A stretch of 64,000 bases of DNA from Sporobacter sp942492735 (GTDB taxonomy: Bacteria > Bacillota > Clostridia > Oscillospirales > Oscillospiraceae), in assembly GCA_942492735.1 (NCBI GenBank), contig OW818648.1, forward strand, positions 1,178,001 to 1,242,000, written 5' to 3'. The number at the start of each line of letters is the position of its first letter. The first letter of the stretch is position 1. Below the pieces are notes generated by a model, which was not told the DNA's origin, searched no databases, and worked only from the letters and a program-made list of their open reading frames with translations. Of the stretch, positions 34,401 through 41,985 are shown piece by piece. The position numbers and the translations under genes were made by a program.

Positions 34401-34849
34401 TCAATCCCGACGCGATGCTGACCAGGGGTCAATTTCTCGTCATGCTGATGAAAGCCTATGGCATAGCCCCTGATGAAAAACCGAAGGATAACTTCACCGA
34501 TGCGGGTGACACTTATTATACCGGCTATCTTGCGGCAGCGAAGCAACTTGGAATAGCTGCTGGAGTAGGCAATAACATGTATGCGCCCGGTAAGGAGATT
34601 ACCCGTCAGGAGATGTTTACACTTCTGTACAGTGCCTTGACTGTCATTAAGGCACTGCCGAAAGGAGATTCCGATAAAATGCTGAGCAGCTTCAGCGACG
34701 CCGGACAGATAAGCTCCTGGGCGAAGGAACCCATGTTATTCCTGGTCAAAAACGGCGTAATCGGCGGCAATGCCGGAAAGCTTAACCCAGTAGGTACGTC
34801 CACAAGAGCGGAAATGGCACAGGTACTGTATAATCTGTTGACGCGATAG
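31469..34849 (+). CDS. Giant SLH-anchored surface protein with Gly-rich and InlB-type repeats
   Basis: A 1126-residue secreted protein; ATG follows AAGGAGAGTGGGTC. The signal peptide ends LLPITARA. Residues about 110-320 are Gly-rich repeats (GTVTANGGNDGAGIGGGW type). Next comes an Ig-like segment (VVTVVAPSSLYAPLDSNVVI). Three InlB B/Listeria-Bacteroides repeats follow (about 530-740; motif GYSFEGWYTDEDG ... LYADW). A beta domain of about 200 residues has a close counterpart in the protein at 38012. Three SLH domains at the end (FNDVASDAWFHKAVQFIAAR; NFTDAGDTYYTGYLAAAKQ; SFSDAGQISSWAKEPMLFL) bind secondary cell-wall polymer. Likely an adhesin or S-layer component. Regulated by the divergent TetR (inference). 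Confidence 0.9.
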   Translation: MKTQGKWLSLVLSLIMVLSLLPITARAGNVSATYIDADGAVQTVTATQVTASTGTLYSGWYVVEGPDPMTRSGTITISGDAKLILADGASLTVAGSNWNAGINVSPGKSLEIYGQELGTGALNATGGPDGAGIGGGDWSAGGTVAIYGGTVTANGGNDGAGIGGGWMGNGGTVAIYGGTVTANGGNDGAGIGSGYHASGGTVTISGGMVTARGGDASAGIGGGIIGNGGNVVISGGVVTANGGNDGAGIGSGWAADGVNVVISGGTVAATGGDGGAGIGGGSAGDGGNVAISGGTIKAAGTGYGASSIGGGWAGSGGTLTNGSGSNVYLTTVTLQNSGIPVALSNVVFLSTGAGSTYYPYGANGVKTNASGKLYLYLPSGTSTMAAKTTAPLKYSGTVTANTSAGVLLPDTQPPVVTVVAPSSLYAPLDSNVVITFDEETIAGFGTVSISTDGVTYTELPGGSWSAGNTIYTAPYSGLPNRTQYTVKVEGFKDFNNNTMSGAETSHTFRTTPPVYSITYALGGGSVSTPNPTSYTDESPNMTLNNPTRAGYTFTGWSGTDIAGDPTMNVTILLGSTGSRSFTAHWVANIYALSFDSQNGSAEVDISVIYDSAVGALPTPVRTGYSFEGWYTDEDGLGTRYDAATVYLTAGNRTLYADWTANTYALSLNSQNGSAEGSISVIYDSAVGALPTPVRTSYSFEGWNIQPNGSGMQYTATTVYQTAGNLTLYAIWAYIPPPDPSYSAKVSTGSGEDTTLPISVNNSSGSASVEAGEQGLSSDGTVIAMPTIPGVNAYMVKIPVPALSTANNQGTLTLSTGVGSVIIPSNMLMGVADITGGQAEITISEGDKNGLPESVKSAIGNMPLIQLTLTINGRQSGWSNPDAPVTVRIPYTPTETELNSPESIVIWYIDGSGNIVTIPNGCYNPATGMVTFTTTHFSDYAVAYSKVSFNDVASDAWFHKAVQFIAARGITDGTGEEKFNPDAMLTRGQFLVMLMKAYGIAPDEKPKDNFTDAGDTYYTGYLAAAKQLGIAAGVGNNMYAPGKEITRQEMFTLLYSALTVIKALPKGDSDKMLSSFSDAGQISSWAKEPMLFLVKNGVIGGNAGKLNPVGTSTRAEMAQVLYNLLTR
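31898..32040 (+). repeat. Direct 56-bp repeats coding for the Gly-rich region
   Basis: The 56 bases at 31898-31953 recur without change at 31985-32040, within a longer array of diverged copies to about 32420. Such identity at DNA level points to recent duplication and to possible length variation by slippage. Confidence 0.8.
33240..33574 (+). repeat. Near-identical long repeats coding for InlB-type units
   Basis: About 115 bp starting at 33240 (gcgctcagttttgattccc) recur with few changes from 33459. The two encoded units differ mainly in the tail of each module. Suggests recent tandem duplication. Confidence 0.75.
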
Positions 34850-34867
34850 AGTTAAAAGCAGACGAAA

Positions 34868-34889
34868 GGGCCCGCTTTGCGCGCCATTC
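34868..34889 (+). repeat. Right inverted-repeat candidate, copy 2
   Basis: Its reverse complement (GAATGGCGCGCAAAGC then GGGCCC) matches the left repeat at 6589-6610 at about 18 of 22 positions, with GCGCAAAGC fully conserved. It adjoins the second tRNA 3' copy. Confidence 0.6.
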
Positions 34890-34946
34890 GGGAGAGCGTA
34901 CGGTTCGCATCCGTAAGGTCGAGAGTTCGATCCTCTTCGTCTCCAC
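34890..34946 (+). repeat. Displaced tRNA-Ala 3' portion, copy 2 (57 bp)
   Basis: Identical to 6652-6708 and to 30564-30620 over all 57 bases. It begins 40 bp after the stop of the SLH protein and is followed by the same type of terminator. Confidence 0.95.
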
Positions 34947-34951
34947 TTGCC

Positions 34952-34990
34952 AAAAAGTCAGCAAACTCAAAAGTTTGTTGACTTTTTACT
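34952..34990 (+). terminator. Terminator after displaced tRNA copy 2
   Basis: 15-bp stem aaaaagtcagcaaac / gtttgttgacttttt with a 6-nt loop and a T-rich tail. It shares its core with the terminators at 6711 and 30622. It also ends the SLH-protein transcript. Confidence 0.8.
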
Positions 34991-35146
34991 TTTTCAAGCA
35001 CCGTTTGGGTAAAATGTACCCTAGAAAATGGAGAGCAGGGGATTTTTAAACCCCACAGCTCGCCCGTAGCTTTTTGTGGTATAATAATGTTACCAAAAAA
35101 TCACTTTGGTGCCTGTTAATGTAATTACCGCAGGAGGCTATAAAAA

Positions 35147-37633
35147 TTGTCAAAACAAAACAATCATAATACCAGAGTCTTATATTTTCCCAACAAGTTA
35201 AAAACGAAGATGAAGCAGCTCAGTGATTATCCCTGCACACTTGTTGAGGCGCCTATGGGGTACGGCAAAACAACAGCAGTCCGGGAGTGCTTAAAAAACA
35301 CAAATGCTTATGTGCTATGGCAAACAATTTTTGATGGTTCAACGAAATGTTTTTGGACAGGATTCTGCGGCTTGCTTCGTGAATTTGATGTTGAGTGTTC
35401 ACTTAGCCTTGAACAACTCGGGTTTCCGGATGACAGCGTTTCACGGCAGGAAGCCCTAAGGATTATATCAGCCATTGATTTTCCTAAGCGGACAGTTCTC
35501 GTGATTGATGATTATCATGTTGTTGAATGTGCTGAACTCAACGACCTCATTGAATTCCTTGTTCGGAATGAGACACCTGATTTTAGCATTGTACTGACAT
35601 TACGATATACGAGTCTACAAAACCTAGATGAACTGAAACTGAAAGGCTATCTTAATCATGTGACCAAGCAAAATTTTGAATTCGATACGAAGGAGATCAA
35701 GGCATATTATAAAGTATGTGGGATCAGCCTTACGGACAGCGAAGCGGACAAACTGTATGCTCTCACAGAGGGGTGGATAAGCGCCCTGTATCTGATGATG
35801 CTTAACTTTATGAATGAGGGTAATTTTGGCGATACAAGAAACATTTATATGCTTGTTGAAAAGGCAATATACATACAGCTTTCAGATGAAATCAAAGAAT
35901 TTCTCCAGACAATCTGTCTTTTTGATAACTTTTCGTTAGGACAGGCTGTTCACATGTGGCAGAAAGAGAATTCCGAGAAGCTTTTAGCAGAGATTATCAG
36001 CATGAACACATTAATTAAGTTTGACGATAGGACGAGAACATATCAGATCCATAACATCTTCACGAAACTATTAATGGAAAAGTTTGAGAGCAGACCTAAG
36101 ATAGATAAAAAACATATATATGAAAAAGCCGCACACTGGTATATGAAATCCGGTGACTACTATACAGCAATGCGATATTTCCATATATCAGAGGATTTTG
36201 ATAGCCTTATGTCAGTGGTGGAACATGATAAAGGTCATTGCTTCTATAATGATAGCAAAGCAGTCTTTATCCAGTATTTTGAGGAATGCCCGGATCAGAT
36301 TAGGAATAGGCATCCTATAGCACAACTGATTTATGCCATTAACTTATTCATGTTTAATGAAATTGACCTGTTTGAAAAAGCCTGTAGAGATTTTAGTATA
36401 AGTATTCAGAACAATGATTGTCTTGACAGCGAATGCCTCAATACGCTTTTAGGGGAGTTTGAACTGCTCCAAACTATTACGGCATATAATGACATTGCCA
36501 ATATGCTGGATCATGTCAGAAAAGCTGACGCGCTTTTAAAGCAGCCGGATACGTTCATAGATACTAAAGAAGCCTGGACCTTCGGTTCACCGTCGGTGCT
36601 CTATATGTTTTACCGGGAGACCGGGAAACTGGAAACAGAGGTTCTTACGTTAAAGGAAGCATTACCATGTTACAGTAAGCTCACAAATGGGCATGGCAAG
36701 GGCGGAGAATATGTCATGGAGGCAGAATGGTATTTCAACCGCGGTGATATCCAAAATGCTGAAATCATCGCCCATAAAGCAATGTATGAGGCAAACCGTT
36801 TTGAACAATATGATATCACCATTTGCGCTACATTCTTGCAGGCCAGAATCGCACTGTTTAAAGGCGATTACCCGTTTATCCACAACATTACCCATGATCT
36901 GCACGAGCAATTGGCGCAGAAAAGACAGTATGCTTTTATACATACCATTGATCTATGTTTTGCATTCATCTATGGCGGATTAAGAATGAATCAAAAAATC
37001 CCTCATTGGATTGAAAACGGTGATTTTGAATCCAGCAGGCTATTCTTTCCCGCTATGGCGTTCATGAACATCGTCTATGGCAGGGCACTATTGGCGGGGG
37101 GCGAGTATACCAAATTACTAGGCATCGCAGAGCAATTCATTGGTATTTCCTCGGTTTTCCCAAACCTGTTGGGTCATATTTATACCAGTGTTTATATGGC
37201 AGCAGCCAATGAGCAGCTATTTAGACGCAAAGACGCTTTGACAGCCCTAAGACAAGCGCTTGATATTGCCGCGCCGGACAAGGTTTATATGCCCTTCGTG
37301 GAAAACTGCGACTACATAAAGCCGCTGCTTGAGCTGCTTTTTAACAAAAACCTTTACTGTGAGGATATTTCCAGGATTCTGGAGCTATACAATTACTATC
37401 AAAAGTCAGTCGAACAAATCAGAAGAGAGCTGTTCGCAGAGAACGCGCCAATCCTAGCGGTAAGGGAACTTGAGGTATCCCGTCTAGCGGCAGCAGGCTT
37501 TTCCAACAAAGAAATAGGTGAACGGCTGTTTATAACACAAAATACTGTAAAAACCGTTCTCAAAAGAGTATTCGAGAAACTTGCAATAAACACAAGAGTG
37601 TTGTTAAAACAGTATTTTGACGAACACGCTTAA
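35147..37633 (+). CDS. MalT-type LuxR family transcriptional regulator (STAND ATPase)
   Basis: An 828-residue regulator. TTG start after GCAGGAGGCTATAAAAA. The N-terminal STAND NTPase has Walker A APMGYGKTTAV (Gly38-Thr43) and Walker B RTVLVIDDYHVVE. A winged-helix/arm region follows (about 180-330), then a long TPR-like helical sensor (about 330-750). The C-terminal LuxR HTH (about 765-825) reads AVRELEVSRLAAAGFSNKEI, GERLFITQNTVKTVLKRV. Proteins of this architecture bind an inducer, oligomerise with ATP and activate nearby genes. The only sizeable target nearby is the DUF2442-BspA-like pair downstream, past a strong terminator. Confidence 0.92.
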   Translation: MSKQNNHNTRVLYFPNKLKTKMKQLSDYPCTLVEAPMGYGKTTAVRECLKNTNAYVLWQTIFDGSTKCFWTGFCGLLREFDVECSLSLEQLGFPDDSVSRQEALRIISAIDFPKRTVLVIDDYHVVECAELNDLIEFLVRNETPDFSIVLTLRYTSLQNLDELKLKGYLNHVTKQNFEFDTKEIKAYYKVCGISLTDSEADKLYALTEGWISALYLMMLNFMNEGNFGDTRNIYMLVEKAIYIQLSDEIKEFLQTICLFDNFSLGQAVHMWQKENSEKLLAEIISMNTLIKFDDRTRTYQIHNIFTKLLMEKFESRPKIDKKHIYEKAAHWYMKSGDYYTAMRYFHISEDFDSLMSVVEHDKGHCFYNDSKAVFIQYFEECPDQIRNRHPIAQLIYAINLFMFNEIDLFEKACRDFSISIQNNDCLDSECLNTLLGEFELLQTITAYNDIANMLDHVRKADALLKQPDTFIDTKEAWTFGSPSVLYMFYRETGKLETEVLTLKEALPCYSKLTNGHGKGGEYVMEAEWYFNRGDIQNAEIIAHKAMYEANRFEQYDITICATFLQARIALFKGDYPFIHNITHDLHEQLAQKRQYAFIHTIDLCFAFIYGGLRMNQKIPHWIENGDFESSRLFFPAMAFMNIVYGRALLAGGEYTKLLGIAEQFIGISSVFPNLLGHIYTSVYMAAANEQLFRRKDALTALRQALDIAAPDKVYMPFVENCDYIKPLLELLFNKNLYCEDISRILELYNYYQKSVEQIRRELFAENAPILAVRELEVSRLAAAGFSNKEIGERLFITQNTVKTVLKRVFEKLAINTRVLLKQYFDEHA

Positions 37634-37677
37634 ATAAAGGATACACAATGTCACCCCTATGGGTGACAGACAGGAAG

Positions 37678-37716
37678 AAAAATCCACTATACAATTATTG
37701 TATAGTGGATTTTTTG
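37678..37716 (+). terminator. Terminator after the MalT-type regulator
   Basis: 17-bp perfect stem aaaaatccactatacaa / ttgtatagtggattttt with a 3-nt loop and a run of T. A smaller hairpin gtcaccc / gggtgac lies at 37650-37667. Confidence 0.9.
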
Positions 37717-37756
37717 AGCTTACAGACGAAGTCTGCAGGTTTCCGGAGGTGATGAC

Positions 37757-37987
37757 ATGTCTCAGATAACCAGTATTCTGCCAAAGGCGGATTACAAGCT
37801 GGAGGTGTTCCTAGATAATGAGAGCAGTATTACATTGAATATGAAAAACAGACTTCAGACGGTGCGGTTTGGAATGCTGGAAGATGAAGAGTTTTTCAAG
37901 CTGGCGGCTACTGATGGCTGCTGTATCAGGTGGGGCAATGATATTGAAATTTCACTAACCGAGGTTTTTGAGCTGGCACAAAAATAA
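37757..37987 (+). CDS. DUF2442 family small protein
   Basis: A 76-residue protein with the DUF2442 pattern: ITSILPKADYKLEVFLDN near the N-terminus, FGMLEDEEFFKLA, and the C-terminal WGNDIEISLTEVFELA. Members are small alpha/beta proteins of unknown function, often beside toxin-antitoxin genes. The ribosome site GGAGGTGATGAC is nearly perfect, so strong translation is expected. It lies 24 bp before the giant LRR surface-protein gene and is likely cotranscribed. Confidence 0.85.
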   Translation: MSQITSILPKADYKLEVFLDNESSITLNMKNRLQTVRFGMLEDEEFFKLAATDGCCIRWGNDIEISLTEVFELAQK

Positions 37988-38011
37988 AACGTTTATACAA
38001 AGGAGATATAT

Positions 38012-41000
38012 ATGAAAAAAATCAGGCGTGCTATCACCCCCGCAATCCTCACCATCGCAATAATCGCAACACTGCTGCCGCTTGGCAGTCTCACAGCTCT
38101 TGCAGATTCACCAACATTCTCCTCAGGCGACTATACCTACACAGTAACCAGCGTATCTACTGTTTCAATCGCGCTGACCGATCCAACAACAGCAACTGCT
38201 ACAGACATTACCATATCTTCGTCCGTAACTGATCCTGACACCTTGAATTCATACGATGTGACCGCAATCACCGACTACGGCTTTAGTGCCGATCCAGTCC
38301 TGGAAACCGTCACAATCCCAGACAGCGTCACAAGCATTGGTGCTTTTGCATTTTCTCCACAAGATCAATATGGCCAATATTCGACCGCGTCTCAACTAAA
38401 AAGTGTCACCTTCGGTACTAACAGTGAACTTGCCACTATCGGGGATAACGCCTTTTATATATGCCGACAGCTTACGGCGTTTACCATTCCGGACGCTGTT
38501 ATCTCCATTGGTTACCAAACGTTCAGCAACTGCTCTGGACTGACACAATTGACCCTGGCGTCAGACAGCACCGTTTCATCCCCCGATATGGTCATTGGGG
38601 AACAAGCATTTGCCTTTTGCGAAGGACTCACTGCGCTTGAGCTTCCCGACAAAGCTACCTCCATCGGCGCATACGCCTTCGGGGGCTGCTCTAATCTCGC
38701 AACCGTTAATCTGGGCTCCAGTATCGCAAGCTCCAAACTCTCCGAAATCCAGGGTGACGCATTCGTGGGGTGCACCAGTCTGACTGGAATTACTATTCCT
38801 GACAATGTAACAAACATCAGGGATAACGCTTTTAATGGCTGCAGAGAACTGACAGTTGTCGCCTTCGGCGAAAACAGTAATTTGACCACGATTGGTAATT
38901 ACACCTTCCAGCACTGCTCGAAACTGGCATCCTTCACCATCCCGAAAGAAGTCACCGCCATCGGGCTGAAGGCCTTATCCGGCACCGGAATAACCAGCAT
39001 AACGATTCCCGCAAAGGTAGCAACTATTGGCGGCGGCGCATTCGGGGGCTGTCCTGCGCTGACCGGTATAACTGTCGATCCAGGTAATACAGATTTCGTG
39101 AGCGACAGCGGCGCGCTGCTTAATTTAGACAAATCGACCTTGCTCCAGTATCCCGCAGGTGCTGATGCGGAGACCTATGCCATTCCGGTATCCGTCACGG
39201 TCATTGGCGTCGGAGCCTTTGATAGCAGCAAAATCACAAATATCACGATTCCAACCGGGGTCACGAGCATAAATGAGAATGCGTTTGCATATTGCGCCGG
39301 TCTCCAGACAGTGACTTTTGCTGCTGGGAGTACTCTGGAAACCATCGGATATTCCGCCTTCTACAGTGATGCGATGCTTACCCAGATTGATATACCAAAA
39401 AGCGTGACAGAGATTAGTTCATTCGCTTTTCAGAACGATAGCGCACTGGAGACCGTCACTTTTGACGCGTTAAGCGAGCTTAGCACAATTGGTTATTATG
39501 CCTTTGATTCCTGCTCTAGCTTAACGAGCATCGAGCTGCCGAAAGACGTGAGCAGCATATCTGGAAATGTTTTGAGTGACTGTTCCTCGCTCGAGAGTCT
39601 AACGGTTGACGCTTCCAACACATACTACGTTGCGGAAAATGGGGCGTTGTACGATATAGATAAACTTGAGCTCCACTCCTATGCGCTCGCGAGCAGCAAC
39701 GATACGTTTGAAATCCCAGCAAGCGTAACAACCATTGATGATGCCCTCATTGGCGCAAAAAATCTCACTGCCATTTCAGTTGAAGAGGGCAATACAAACT
39801 TCAAGATCGTCGATGGCACGCTTTATTCCGATGATGGGACCGCATTGCTCTACTATCCCATGGCCGGTTTACAGGATACCTGTACCATTTTGGCTGATGT
39901 TACTGATGTTGAATTAGGCGCTTTAATTAATTGCCCGAATCTCCTCAATATCTATGTTGCAGCGCTAAATCAAGACTATAAAAGCATAGACGGCGTGTTA
40001 TTCAATGCGAGCGGTGAAGTCCTTCAAATCTACCCCTCAGCTAGAACGGCGAATACCTACATCATTCCGTCCGGAACGACATACCTCAGCGATTATTGTT
40101 TTGTCAACTGCAAGAACCTGACTGCCGTAGTGGCCGGATCCAATATGAGCTATTACAATTCGTATGCATTTGACGGCAGCAGCGGAGTGACCTTGTATCT
40201 TGTGCCGGGCAGCGAGGCTATCGACTCAGCCATAAACAACAAGATGACTTACACGACAAAGCCCTATCTCAGCGCGTTCGGCGTCGGCACTCCGACGTCC
40301 ACAGGTGCCACACTCAAGTTCACCTCCAACCAGGCAGGCGCATGCTCCTATGTTGTGTATAAAAAGACCGACACTGCTCCCGCTGATGCATCAACCGTCA
40401 TCGCACAGGCAACAGGGGATGCCAAGGGGACAGCCAATACCGTAGCCTCGCTCAATTCCATCAGCATGATAGGGCTCACCGCCACCACAGATTACATTGC
40501 CTATGTGGTCGTGAAAAATTCAAATAACGATATTTCAGATGTCTTCTCCCTGTCATTTACGACTTCCGCCGCTTCGGTCGGTGGAGGAGGTAATGCGCCA
40601 GCCCCTGGAACAATTGTTGAAGCAACAGGAGACACGACCACGGCCACAACAACAGCTGAAGCCAAGATCGACGCCATCGGTGGTTCATTTGCCGCCGTAA
40701 CGGGCGCACAGATGGCCGACACTCTGGATAAAGCTCTTGCGGGCGCGGCAGCACAAGGCGCTGGCGCTGCTGCTATTGTCGAAATCAAGGTGGAAGGCGC
40801 AGGTACCTCAACCTCTGTTTCAACAATGATTCCGCAGTCGTCATTTGCTGCTTTAGCGGGCAGCAGCGTCGACGGCCTTCAGATTACGACCTCGCTCGCA
40901 TCAATAACGTTTGATGCGGCGGCAATCGACAGCATAAACGGAAAAGCAGCAGGTGACGTTAATATCAAAGCAGCTCTCGCCGATACATCAAAGCTCACCG

Positions 41001-41818
41001 ATGCTGAAAAGACGGCTGTCGGCAATCATCCCGTTTATGATTTCACCATAACCTCCGGCGGCACGACGATTTCCGGCTTTGGCGGCGGCAGAGCCATGGT
41101 CAGTGTGCCGTATAAGCTTGCTGCGGGAGAGGACTCCAACAAAATCGTTATCTATTATCTGTCAGACAGCGGTGCGCTTGTGCTCGTACCGAATTGCGCG
41201 TATGACGCATCAACCGGAATGGTGACCTTTGTGACCGATCACTTCTCCAAATATGCTATTGTTTGCAGCACTGTGAGTTTCTCCGATGTCTCCGGTTGGT
41301 ATGCCGAGTCCGTTAATTATCTGGCCGCGAGAGATATCATACATGGCAATGACGGGCAGTTTAATCCCAATGCCAATATCACGCGCGCTGAATTCGTGAC
41401 GATTCTGGCAAGCATGTCAGGCGCCGACCTCGGTATATATACGACTTCTTCGTTTGCGGATGTCAAGACAACCGATTGGTTTGCTGAAGAGGTACAGTGG
41501 GCATACTCAGCCGGAATCGCGTCAGGCGACGACGGTAAATTTAGTCCTAACGCGTTGATCACCCGTCAGGATATGGCTGTGATGATTGCACTGTATGCTG
41601 AAAAACTTGCTGGCTATACGCTGAACACCGCGACGGCGGCCGTCAGCTTTCCCGACAGCACGGATATTGCAGGTTACGCAACAGACGAAGTGACGGCGAT
41701 GCAGCGGGCAGGCATCATCAGCGGATACCCGGATGGACGCTTTGCCCCAAAAGACAACGCCAGCAAAGCACAAGCAGCAAAAATGATCGCGCTGCTTATG
41801 CAAGGAATGATCGGATAA
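38012..41818 (+). CDS. Giant BspA-like LRR surface protein with SLH domains
   Basis: A 1268-residue secreted protein. ATG follows AAAGGAGATATAT. The signal peptide ends SLTALA. Residues about 70-740 hold many BspA/TpLRR (LRR_5) units of the pattern IGxxAFxxCxxLxxVxIPxxVTxI, for example ENAFAYCAGLQTVTF. A fibronectin-like segment follows (about 750-850). A beta domain of about 200 residues is shared with the protein at 31469 (NCAYDASTGMVTFVTDHFS). Three SLH domains close it: VSFSDVSGWYAESVNYLAAR; SFADVKTTDWFAEEVQWAYS; SFPDSTDIAGYATDEVTAMQ. BspA-like proteins bind host or bacterial partners. The gene ends 10 bp before the third tRNA remnant. Confidence 0.92.
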   Translation: MKKIRRAITPAILTIAIIATLLPLGSLTALADSPTFSSGDYTYTVTSVSTVSIALTDPTTATATDITISSSVTDPDTLNSYDVTAITDYGFSADPVLETVTIPDSVTSIGAFAFSPQDQYGQYSTASQLKSVTFGTNSELATIGDNAFYICRQLTAFTIPDAVISIGYQTFSNCSGLTQLTLASDSTVSSPDMVIGEQAFAFCEGLTALELPDKATSIGAYAFGGCSNLATVNLGSSIASSKLSEIQGDAFVGCTSLTGITIPDNVTNIRDNAFNGCRELTVVAFGENSNLTTIGNYTFQHCSKLASFTIPKEVTAIGLKALSGTGITSITIPAKVATIGGGAFGGCPALTGITVDPGNTDFVSDSGALLNLDKSTLLQYPAGADAETYAIPVSVTVIGVGAFDSSKITNITIPTGVTSINENAFAYCAGLQTVTFAAGSTLETIGYSAFYSDAMLTQIDIPKSVTEISSFAFQNDSALETVTFDALSELSTIGYYAFDSCSSLTSIELPKDVSSISGNVLSDCSSLESLTVDASNTYYVAENGALYDIDKLELHSYALASSNDTFEIPASVTTIDDALIGAKNLTAISVEEGNTNFKIVDGTLYSDDGTALLYYPMAGLQDTCTILADVTDVELGALINCPNLLNIYVAALNQDYKSIDGVLFNASGEVLQIYPSARTANTYIIPSGTTYLSDYCFVNCKNLTAVVAGSNMSYYNSYAFDGSSGVTLYLVPGSEAIDSAINNKMTYTTKPYLSAFGVGTPTSTGATLKFTSNQAGACSYVVYKKTDTAPADASTVIAQATGDAKGTANTVASLNSISMIGLTATTDYIAYVVVKNSNNDISDVFSLSFTTSAASVGGGGNAPAPGTIVEATGDTTTATTTAEAKIDAIGGSFAAVTGAQMADTLDKALAGAAAQGAGAAAIVEIKVEGAGTSTSVSTMIPQSSFAALAGSSVDGLQITTSLASITFDAAAIDSINGKAAGDVNIKAALADTSKLTDAEKTAVGNHPVYDFTITSGGTTISGFGGGRAMVSVPYKLAAGEDSNKIVIYYLSDSGALVLVPNCAYDASTGMVTFVTDHFSKYAIVCSTVSFSDVSGWYAESVNYLAARDIIHGNDGQFNPNANITRAEFVTILASMSGADLGIYTTSSFADVKTTDWFAEEVQWAYSAGIASGDDGKFSPNALITRQDMAVMIALYAEKLAGYTLNTATAAVSFPDSTDIAGYATDEVTAMQRAGIISGYPDGRFAPKDNASKAQAAKMIALLMQGMIG

Positions 41819-41828
41819 CATTAAAGTT

Positions 41829-41842
41829 CTCTTCGTCTCCAC
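41829..41842 (+). repeat. Displaced tRNA-Ala 3' end, copy 3 (14 bp)
   Basis: CTCTTCGTCTCCAC equals the last 14 bases of the 57-bp repeat (tRNA nt 61-74). It follows the BspA-like stop by 10 bp and is again directly followed by a hairpin terminator, the same order as the two longer copies. Confidence 0.75.
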
Positions 41843-41852
41843 AACAAAATGT

Positions 41853-41890
41853 CCGAAAAGTCTAACTTATCAGACTTTTCGGCATTTTTA
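41853..41890. terminator. Terminator after displaced tRNA copy 3
   Basis: 11-bp stem ccgaaaagtct / agacttttcgg, extendable outward (aaaatg / catttt), followed by ttttta. It ends the surface-protein transcript. Confidence 0.8.
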
Positions 41891-41985
41891 TGACCATTTA
41901 TGGGTGCTATTTGTTCGGATTACTGCATTTGATTAGCGGCGGGTAAAACGGCGACATACATGTCCGCGATCAAGCTAAGCATGCT

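Noticed and set aside
34782..34970. 62-codon minus-strand open frame over the tRNA remnant
   Set aside because: It is the antisense reading of a tRNA 3' end plus flank, a common source of spurious short proteins.
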